From contig CAWIEI010000035.1 of the NCBI GenBank assembly GCA_963834965.1, forward strand, positions 224,597-288,596: a stretch of 64,000 bases of DNA. The letters run 5' to 3'. The position numbers and the translations under genes were made by a program. Source of the stretch: Fodinibacter sp963834965 (lineage in GTDB: Bacteria; Actinomycetota; Actinomycetes; Actinomycetales; Dermatophilaceae). Under the pieces are notes generated by a model, which saw nothing but the letters and a program-made list of their open reading frames with translations, had not been told where the DNA came from and did not search any database. This document shows, in pieces, positions 41,157 to 47,689 of the stretch; within the stretch, counting starts at the first letter, position 1; every line of letters starts with the position of its first letter.

Positions 41157-41692
41157 GCTTCGACCTCGACGCGGCCGAGATCCGCCAACTGCTGGACGAA
41201 CTCGACCAACGCCTCAGCGCCGCTGGGATCGCGGCGACTGTCTACGTCGTCGGAGGCGCGGCGATCTCACTACACCTTCCCGACACGGACCGCCGGACCC
41301 AAGACATCGACGGCATCACTACCGATGACCGGGTCGCCCACATCGTTGCGCAGATGGCCGACTAGCTCGGCCTGCCCGAGGGGTGGCTCAACGGAGCCGC
41401 CCGCCCATTCCTCCCGCCGATCCCCGCTGACGCCCTCACACCACCCAGCTCCCCAGGGCTGCGAGTTCAGTTGGCATCACTCGAGCAGTTGCTCGCAATG
41501 AAGCTGGCGTCAGGCCGAGCACGCGACGCCGCGGACATCACCGCCCTGGCAACGGTGCTGCAGGTGGACCCGGAGGAAGCGGTCCAACTGACGCTCACGG
41601 CATACGGGGCGGAGGCACTCGAGGTGATGACCAAGCTGGAGGACGTCACGCACGACGCGCAGGCCCTCATCCCCGAGCGTCCACGAGACTGA
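41153..41692 (+). pseudogene. Nucleotidyltransferase (AbiEii/DUF6036-like), interrupted by one in-frame TAG
   Basis: GTG 41153 to TGA 41690-41692 is one frame of 179 codons broken only by TAG at 41363-41365 (copy B has GAT there). The first 70 residues hold the nucleotidyltransferase motif TVYVVGGAAISLHLPDTDRR followed by TQDIDGI, whose Asp pair would bind metal. The second part reads GLPEGWLNGAARPFLPPIP, LASLEQLLAMKLASGRARD and AADITALATVLQVDPEEAVQ, matching DUF6036-type proteins. Either it is a fresh nonsense mutation, or readthrough or a split protein occurs. No other lesion is seen. Confidence 0.75.
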
Positions 41693-41849
41693 CGAGCCGT
41701 CGGCACAGGGGCACCTCACCTCCCCGGCCCGGAGGGTTGCGACGCCATCTGGGACCGCGCGGAATGCGGCAGATGCGGAATATGCGCGGGGAACTGTCAC
41801 CTCGTGCGAGGGTGCGTCCGTGACAACCCACCCTGACGAGCTCGTGCGC

Positions 41850-42416
41850 ATGTTCACCGCCAAGTTGGGGTTGGCAGCGGTGGCGCTCGCGGTGTTGGCT
41901 GCGTGCTCCGCGGGGAGCGGAGAGGGTACAGCGTTCGAGGACCCGTCCGGCAACGCCATGAGCGAGGTGCCAACCACCGTAGGGGACACGGTGCTCTTCT
42001 CACCCTTCCCGTTATCGGGGCCGCCTGGCACCGGCGAGGTGACCCTGGTCGGAGTGGACGTCTCCGGGGATGGCGTGGCCACGGACGTCGCGGATGTGGA
42101 CCTCGCTGGTTACTACCCCGTCTCACCCGGCGGGCTCATAGGGACCGCCCGCGGCGGCGGCGCGCTCCACGACGCCCGCCAGCGGCTGCTCCCTGCGGGG
42201 AGCGTGGTCACGATTCCCTCTGGCGACGGCCTCGCCTTCGTGGTGGCCGTACGCGGCCTTAAGAAGGGCGTGTGGCGCGCCGACTACGTGAACCTGCACT
42301 ACACGATCAATGGCGAGAAGCGGACTCAGCGGATCAGGTACGCGCTGGGCGTCTGCGTAGTTGCCGCCCTAGAGGACCCCTGCGACGCGGGCCTCCCGCA
42401 GTGGTGGAACAAGTAG
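41850..42416 (+). CDS. Lipoprotein of unknown function
   Basis: A 188-aa protein with a lipoprotein signal (FTAKLGLAAVALAVLAAC, lipobox LAAC, Cys19). The mature part is Gly/Val/Asp-rich beta: GEVTLVGVDVSGDGVATDVA, AGYYPVSPGGLIGTARGGGA, and a C-terminal domain with VNLHYTINGEKRTQRIRYAL and two Cys (GVCVVAALEDPCDAG). ATG 41850 is preferred because the longer GTG 41820 start adds an acidic extension before the signal. Function unknown. Confidence 0.7.
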   Translation: MFTAKLGLAAVALAVLAACSAGSGEGTAFEDPSGNAMSEVPTTVGDTVLFSPFPLSGPPGTGEVTLVGVDVSGDGVATDVADVDLAGYYPVSPGGLIGTARGGGALHDARQRLLPAGSVVTIPSGDGLAFVVAVRGLKKGVWRADYVNLHYTINGEKRTQRIRYALGVCVVAALEDPCDAGLPQWWNK

Positions 42417-42570
42417 CGCACCTCCAAGGCAATGTGTGGCGCTGGCTGACTCCGAGGGGCAGACCGTCCCCAGCTTCGTTGCCCGTTCGAGCTATCACGC
42501 CGCAACCGCATAGGGGTAGCCGGCCAGTGCAAACCCCGTCACTCTGCGCGGCATGTCCGCGCGGGGTTCG

Positions 42571-42600
42571 TTGGCCGGACCATGGCGTTACATGTAACAT
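42571..42600 (+). promoter_or_regulatory. Promoter and operator of the MazEF-like pair
   Basis: TTGGCC (42571-42576), 18 nt, TAACAT (42595-42600). The perfect 12-nt palindrome GTTACATGTAAC (42587-42598) overlaps the -10. ATG 42607 is 7 nt downstream, so the mRNA is likely leaderless and blocked by the antitoxin complex. Confidence 0.65.
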
Positions 42601-42606
42601 GGAGTC

Positions 42607-42810
42607 ATGGCTGTGCGAGAGCGGGTGAGCGCGTACCGGGCCCGGATGCGGGCCCAGGGCCTTCGGCCTGTGCAGATCTGGGTTCCCGACGTACGCTCAC
42701 CCGACTTCGCTGCCGAGGCACACCGCCAGTCCACGCTCGTGGCGGCCGCCGACCGCTTGAGTGACGACATGGAGTTCGTCGAGGCCGTCTCCGACGACTG
42801 GGCCGAATGA
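42607..42810 (+). CDS. MazE-like antitoxin (DUF3018 family)
   Basis: A 67-aa protein: AVRERVSAYRARMRAQGLRP, VQIWVPDVRSPDFAAEAHRQ, and an acidic C-terminus EFVEAVSDDWAE. This is the DUF3018 antitoxin-MazE-like family; the N-terminus binds DNA and the acidic tail should cover the MazF active site. Its TGA overlaps the toxin ATG (ATGA 42807-42810). Confidence 0.88.
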   Translation: MAVRERVSAYRARMRAQGLRPVQIWVPDVRSPDFAAEAHRQSTLVAAADRLSDDMEFVEAVSDDWAE

Positions 42811-43133
42811 GACGCGGCGACATCGTCACCGTCGCGGGCGGGGTTTATGCGAGCAAGCCGCGGCCGGCGCTGGTCGTCCAGGACGACCGGTTCGACGCGA
42901 CCGAGTCGTTGACTGTCTGTCCCTTCACGAGCAGCGACGTCGACGCGCCTCTCCTGCGGGTGCCGGTCACCGCTGACGAAGGGAACGGCTTGGACCAGGA
43001 CAGCTTCCTGATGGTCGACAAGATCACCACCGTCCGACGAAGCAACGCTCACGCGGTGATCGGACGGCTCGAGGCAACGGCCCTGGTGGAGTTCGAAAGG
43101 CGGCTCCTGGTCTTCCTCGGCTTCGGCGCCTGA
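42807..43133 (+). CDS. MazF/PemK-family mRNA interferase toxin
   Basis: A 108-aa protein of the CcdB/PemK/MazF barrel family: RRGDIVTVAGGVYASKPRPA with the catalytic Arg after LVVQDDRFD, CPFTSSDVDAPLLRVPV, and SFLMVDKITTVRRSNAHAVI with the conserved Thr. It should cleave RNA at short specific sequences. Translationally coupled to its antitoxin. Confidence 0.9.
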   Translation: MRRGDIVTVAGGVYASKPRPALVVQDDRFDATESLTVCPFTSSDVDAPLLRVPVTADEGNGLDQDSFLMVDKITTVRRSNAHAVIGRLEATALVEFERRLLVFLGFGA

Positions 43134-43201
43134 ATGCACCCGCACCGCGGCATGACCGGATGGACCGGCCAACGCAGATGCGGAATCTGCGGACCCGACC
43201 G

Positions 43202-43378
43202 TCAGCCGCCGCCGCCCATTCCTCCGCGGTCCATCTGCCGACCCGCTTGACCGGCTGCCGTCTCAGCGGAGTACTCAGCTCCGCCGGACTTGCCACCGCT
43301 GCTTCCGCGTCTCTGCAGGATGACGCCGATGAGGACGATGAGGCCGAGCAGGATGCCTAAAAAGATCCAAATCCACAT
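43202..43378 (-). CDS. 58-aa single-pass membrane protein
   Basis: ATG 43378 has GAGAGG 7 nt upstream. The N-terminus is one long transmembrane helix (WIWIFLGILLGLIVLIGVIL), followed by QRRG and a Gly/Ser-rich, low-complexity cytoplasmic tail ending GGMGGGG. The layout resembles small LapA/DUF-type anchors but I recognise no specific family. Convergent with the MazF-like gene. Confidence 0.65.
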   Translation of the reverse strand: MWIWIFLGILLGLIVLIGVILQRRGSSGGKSGGAEYSAETAAGQAGRQMDRGGMGGGG

Positions 43379-43559
43379 GACATGTCCTCTCATCGGGAGG
43401 CCAGTGTGGCAGAGGATCCGGCCCACCACGGCTTAATCCGTGCGCACCCCGCCGGCGGTTGGGAGTGCGGCTTCGCTCTGATCGCGGCATGACCGTGAAC
43501 CTGCAGGGCTTGAGCCGTTGCCCAGCACGAGAGTTGGGTCGCGGGTAGTTTGTCCGCTC

Positions 43560-44021
43560 ATGGGGATGGGTGGGGCAGGCTTGAGGTGGTTGGGGGCGGC
43601 GTGCGTCGGGGCCTTGGTGGGTGGGTGTTCGATGTCCGGTGATGCGCAGGTCGCGCCGACAGGCGGCGCCGCTGACCGTGCGTCAAGCGGCACCGTTGCG
43701 GTGACGTGCCTGGATGCCGGGAACCTCGCTCGAGGGATACTGGCCAACTCTCGAGGCCAGGCCGAGCTGACCGTGGTGGAGGCCAGGGCGGTGCGTTCGC
43801 CCGACGTGGAGGACTCGTATCTGATCGCCGTCCGGTTCGACGGGCATCCCAGCGAGAGCACCGGTGTGTGGGCGAGCAGCTCGTTGGATCTGGGTGACGA
43901 CACCGTCAGGTCCGTGGATGTCGGCGCGGTCGAGGTCAGCCAGTGGCCGTGGTCGCTGGTGACAGAACCGAAGATCGCCACCGATGACCCCGGTGTGCTC
44001 GCCGCAATGAACTGCCTGTGA
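43560..44021 (+). CDS. Lipoprotein of unknown function, coupled to a membrane protein
   Basis: A 153-aa protein with a lipoprotein signal (GLRWLGAACVGALVGGC, lipobox LVGGC, Cys23). The mature domain has VAVTCLDAGNLARGILANSR, SYLIAVRFDG and PWSLVTEPKIATDDPGVLAA with a near-terminal Cys. ATG 43560 or 43566 are equally possible. Its TGA overlaps the GTG of the next gene (GTGA 44018-44021). Confidence 0.7.
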   Translation: MGMGGAGLRWLGAACVGALVGGCSMSGDAQVAPTGGAADRASSGTVAVTCLDAGNLARGILANSRGQAELTVVEARAVRSPDVEDSYLIAVRFDGHPSESTGVWASSSLDLGDDTVRSVDVGAVEVSQWPWSLVTEPKIATDDPGVLAAMNCL

Positions 44022-44380
44022 CCGTGCAGCAGGTCACTGTCGACGCGCCAAGTCGGGTGCGTGGCACGCTGGCCACCGTGGTGGTCAACCTCGCGGCCGG
44101 CGTTCCCGCCGTGGTGCCGTTGTGGATGCTCTGGTACGGGTTGAGCAACTGGCCCCTAGCCGACTTGGGCCTGACTGCCCGCGAACCCACCGAGAACGAC
44201 GGGCCACTTGGCTGGCTGGTCATCTGCGGGCCCGTCATCGCGGCGGCGACGCTGTTGTGGTGGCTCGGCAACAGCGCACTGCGCTGTCGCCTGGCCGCTG
44301 ACGTGCCAGCGTTCTGGATGCTCAGCGCAGCAGCCGCATGCACCCCGACCGCGGCGCTGTTCGTGAACGCCCTGAGGTAA
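44018..44380 (+). CDS. Three-helix membrane protein
   Basis: A 120-aa protein with hydrophobic segments at about 18-42 (TLATVVVNLAAGVPAVVPLW), 66-85 (LGWLVICGPVIAAATLLWWL) and 98-118. Coupled to the preceding lipoprotein gene, so the two products probably work together at the membrane. No family recognised. Confidence 0.65.
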   Translation: MTVQQVTVDAPSRVRGTLATVVVNLAAGVPAVVPLWMLWYGLSNWPLADLGLTAREPTENDGPLGWLVICGPVIAAATLLWWLGNSALRCRLAADVPAFWMLSAAAACTPTAALFVNALR

Positions 44381-44475
44381 CGCACCGGCGGTCGGCACCC
44401 ACTGGCGGTGCGGGGCGCCGTTACCGAACTGCGCCGCCCGCTCGGCGGCAGAAGCGGACGTCACCCTTGCCCGGT

Positions 44476-45027
44476 TCACGCGTCGGGGCGGGGGCGGTAC
44501 CCCTCTGGCCACTGCTGTTGCTCTACCGGATACGAGCGACGCCAGGCGACGTTATCCGTGAAGCGCACCGCCGAGAAGTCGTTTCCACGAACGACGTTTG
44601 GGCCCTCCCTTGAACCGCCGCACCACACGCAGCCGTTCATGCGGCCCGAGAAAGCGCACTCGACCAGCGACGCGTCGGTCGCGAAGTGTCCTTGCCACCG
44701 GCAGTTGAGAAATGTGCAGCCCTCGAACCAGCCACGTGACAGGTTGAAACCACCGAGCTGCTTGAAGCGAACCCCCTCGAAGACGCACTCGCGATACAGC
44801 GCGGGACTGTTCGCGAACGAGCCCTGCGCCGAAAACCCGTGCTCGTTCGTGATGGGTCTGGTCCTCTGGCGGAAGTGGCAATCACTGAACTCAGACCACT
44901 CGACGGACAACAGGACGTCGTCAAGAGACACCCGCGCATGAGAGACCGTTGCCGAGAAGAAGTACAGAGGTCGTAGCCCAACCTCATCTGGTTCGGTACT
45001 GGGGACATCACCGACAACTCCCGTCAC
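44476..45027 (-). CDS. Pentapeptide-repeat-like protein
   Basis: About 183 aa. The body is a right-handed beta-helix-like series with hydrophobic centres and Phe/Cys/Val at regular steps: WSEFSDCHFRQ, YRECVFEGVRFKQL, LSRGWFEGCTFLNCRWQGH, LVECAFSGRMNGCVWCGG. Pentapeptide proteins can mimic DNA (gyrase protection) or act as scaffolds. GTG 45027 is chosen for GAGG 4 nt upstream; ATG 45111 is an alternative that adds a polar arm. Isolated gene within the island. Confidence 0.6.
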   Translation of the reverse strand: MTGVVGDVPSTEPDEVGLRPLYFFSATVSHARVSLDDVLLSVEWSEFSDCHFRQRTRPITNEHGFSAQGSFANSPALYRECVFEGVRFKQLGGFNLSRGWFEGCTFLNCRWQGHFATDASLVECAFSGRMNGCVWCGGSREGPNVVRGNDFSAVRFTDNVAWRRSYPVEQQQWPEGYRPRPDA

Positions 45028-45346
45028 TAGACCTCGGCCCGGCGCCCCGCGGGGAGCATCTGCCCGCTCCTCTCCCCGCCACCAGTCTGGGTTGCCCACG
45101 CCAAGGAGCATTCCGCATCAGCACCCGCTCTGCTTGGGTATCCGACAGTCCCGAGCATCCGGAACTCGTCACGGTCGGCGGCAGATCCGGTAACGCGTCA
45201 TACCCCTGACTCAAGGTGACGGATCGACCAGCAGGGAAAGCTGAGGAACGGCTCGGTATGCCGCCACGGGCCGGCTCGGGACGCCCGAGGCTCGGTGGTC
45301 GGGCACGGGCGCGATGCCTGGCTGAGGTCACGTGGCAACCTAGGGC

Positions 45347-46162
45347 ATGGCCCGACCGTGGACTGAGATCGCTGAGCTCGACGACGTGCTTGGGGAACTG
45401 CGCGACACCGCCCGCCGCGTGATCGGAAATGCTCTGGTCGGGGTGTACCTGCATGGGTCGTTCGCGCTGGGGGGCGCCGATGACGAGAGTGACTGCGACT
45501 TCCTCGTCGTCACCTCAACCGCGGTCGACGACGACCAGCTGGCGGCACTGCGGCTTTTCCACGCGGACCTGCCGCACCGGTCCGGGTACTGGAACGCGCA
45601 CCTCGAGGGCGCCTACGCCCCGGTCGCCGAGCTGGCCGACCTCATTGCCCTCGACCGCGCCTGGCCCTATGTCGGCCATGGCAGCGACGAGGTTGTCCTC
45701 GACCGCCACTGCAATACTGAGGTGCTGCGCTGGACGCTTCGCGAGCACCCGGTGGTCGTGGACGGCCCGAGCCCTCGAACACTGGTCAGTCGGGTCAGCC
45801 CTGCGACGATGCGATCTGCCGCGTCCCGGGACCTGCCCAAGGCGATCGACGCCTGGGCGCACCATGACTGCTGGGATGCCTGGTCTCAGCGGTACGCGGT
45901 CGTCACCCTGCCGCGCATGCTGCGGACGTTGATCGTCGGCGACGTGGTGTCGAAGCCAGCTGCCGTGGCTTGGGCGACGGAGGCGCTCGACCCGCGCTGG
46001 CGCCCGCTTCTCGAGACGGCCCTGGCCCAGCGAGGCGATCGCCCTTGGGACGCACCGGTAGATCCCGACCTCGTCCACCGCACCCTCGACTTCGTCCGCT
46101 ATCTCGGAAGCGTCGCCGAAGAGCTCCTGCCGCCCCAACGCGAGGCAGTAGTGTCGACTTGA
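45347..46162 (+). CDS. AadA-like aminoglycoside nucleotidyltransferase-domain protein
   Basis: A 271-aa protein. The nucleotidyltransferase core is GVYLHGSFALGGADDESDCD, with GS and the metal Asp pair DCD (about residues 32-52). The C-terminal helical domain (about 140-255; HDCWDAWSQRYAVVTLPRML) matches the DUF4111 partner of AadA/ANT(3'') enzymes. Length equals that of AadA. It could adenylylate spectinomycin/streptomycin or an unrelated small molecule. The ribosome site is weak. It lies in the tRNA-Thr island, which is consistent with mobile resistance cargo. Confidence 0.8.
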   Translation: MARPWTEIAELDDVLGELRDTARRVIGNALVGVYLHGSFALGGADDESDCDFLVVTSTAVDDDQLAALRLFHADLPHRSGYWNAHLEGAYAPVAELADLIALDRAWPYVGHGSDEVVLDRHCNTEVLRWTLREHPVVVDGPSPRTLVSRVSPATMRSAASRDLPKAIDAWAHHDCWDAWSQRYAVVTLPRMLRTLIVGDVVSKPAAVAWATEALDPRWRPLLETALAQRGDRPWDAPVDPDLVHRTLDFVRYLGSVAEELLPPQREAVVST

Positions 46163-46359
46163 CAGGGCGGGGGCTCCACCTGGATCGCGTCGGATTGCCT
46201 CCCACGCGACGGGTCGCGTTGCGCACGCCCCTCGGTGCCAAGTCTGCGACGTCCGCACGGAGACGTTGACCTTGCAGTAGCACCCGCACCGCGGCAAATC
46301 CGGTAACGCGTCACGCTGTTGAGCGCGAGGTTAGGGAAGCGCTGGGTCACCTGTTCGGG

Positions 46360-47649
46360 CTAGAGGGCTGAGGTGCCTTTCGGGGTGCCCAGTCCGGTCG
46401 GGCCGTCGTAGCCCTTGAGCGCTGTGCAGAGGTAGTCGCCTCCGCAGTCCTGGAAGATGGCGTTGCTGCCGCCGATGACGTCCCTAAGGCCTGTGCGGTG
46501 GTCGTAGACGTACTTGGCGGTGCCAAGTGATGGTGCGTTGCCGGCGAGGGCGATCATCCCAGAGACCAGGGGGGCTGCCAGGCTTGTGCCGCCGACCACG
46601 ATCCAGCCCGGCGGGATACCGAACTCCACCAGGCCGTAGGTGTCGTAGACCGCCAGCCCGGTGTCGGGGTCTGCCAGCGCGGAGACGTCGGAGGTGGTGC
46701 GCATCAGGCAGTTCGGGTCTTTCTGCCATGACGGCTTGGCGATCCAGGTCGAGCACCCGCTGCCCGCCCCTTCCCAGGCGGTGTGCTTCCACCCGGTGGT
46801 GGTCTTTGCCACCGACGTGCCGCCGACGGCGATGGCCGAGCCCCAAGCGGCGGGGAACGACGCGGTGGTGAAGCCGAAGTCTCCGGAGGAGACCACCATC
46901 GCCACGCCGGGGTGGTTGTAGTACTTCTTGCCGAGGGCGATGACGCCGTTGTACTCGTCGGCGCCGTAGGAGTTCGACACGATCTTCGCGCCGAGGGTGA
47001 CTGCCCGGTTGACGGCCGCGCCGATGTTGGTGAGCTCGTCGGAGTCGGCTTCGACGAGCAGGATCTTGCATTGGGGGCACGCCGCGGAGACCGCCTGCAG
47101 GTCCAGGGCGATCTCCAGCCCCCAGCCCGGGTCACCGGCCGGCGGGGTCTTCCCGCCGCGCTGGTTGACCTTGCGGAAGCAGCCGTTCGCGGTGGTGCAG
47201 GCCGGCAACTTGTAGACCGACCGGAAGACGGCGAGGTCCTTCTCGGCGTTGGGGTTGTCGTACGCGTCGACGATCGCGACGGTCTGGCCGACGCCCTTGG
47301 TGACATCCAAGGAGTAGATGCTCTTGATCTCCGCGGGCCCGTAGCCCGAGGTGGGTGCGGCGACCGCCTGCGGGGAGACTCCGGATGACCGGGCCGCCAG
47401 ACCGGCGGTGTTGGCCGGTGCACCGGCGCGCTTCGCGGCGGCCACCGAACGGAACACTGCCAGGCAGGTGACGGAGCGGGCCGAGGCTGCCCGGTCGCAG
47501 GCCCGCGCCGGTGCGGGCACGGCGTCGGGCGCCCGGTGCGGCGTCGCGCCCAGGGCGGCCCCACCCGAGAGGGCCAAGGCGCCGCCGAGCAGGGCGGCTG
47601 TCAAGGCGGTGCCCATGCTGCGCAGGCTCCGTCGCGTGGCTGTGGTCAT
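46360..47649 (-). CDS. Secreted S53 (sedolisin/kumamolisin-like) serine-carboxyl peptidase
   Basis: A 429-aa protein with a signal peptide (about 1-33, TALTAALLGGALALSGGAAL). Catalytic Glu and Asp are in DPGWGLEIALDLQAVSAACP, the oxyanion Asp in VVSSGDFGFTT, and the nucleophile Ser in VVGGTSLAAPLVSGMIALAG. The N-terminal activation domain typical of sedolisins (about 180 aa) is missing; only about 100 residues precede the catalytic core. ATG 47649 has AAGGAG 6 nt upstream. It lies 40 nt downstream of a large secreted protein gene on the same strand, probably one operon. Confidence 0.85.
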   Translation of the reverse strand: MTTATRRSLRSMGTALTAALLGGALALSGGAALGATPHRAPDAVPAPARACDRAASARSVTCLAVFRSVAAAKRAGAPANTAGLAARSSGVSPQAVAAPTSGYGPAEIKSIYSLDVTKGVGQTVAIVDAYDNPNAEKDLAVFRSVYKLPACTTANGCFRKVNQRGGKTPPAGDPGWGLEIALDLQAVSAACPQCKILLVEADSDELTNIGAAVNRAVTLGAKIVSNSYGADEYNGVIALGKKYYNHPGVAMVVSSGDFGFTTASFPAAWGSAIAVGGTSVAKTTTGWKHTAWEGAGSGCSTWIAKPSWQKDPNCLMRTTSDVSALADPDTGLAVYDTYGLVEFGIPPGWIVVGGTSLAAPLVSGMIALAGNAPSLGTAKYVYDHRTGLRDVIGGSNAIFQDCGGDYLCTALKGYDGPTGLGTPKGTSAL

Positions 47650-47689
47650 CCGGGGCTCCTTGTTCGGGACAGGCATCGAGGCGACGGAG

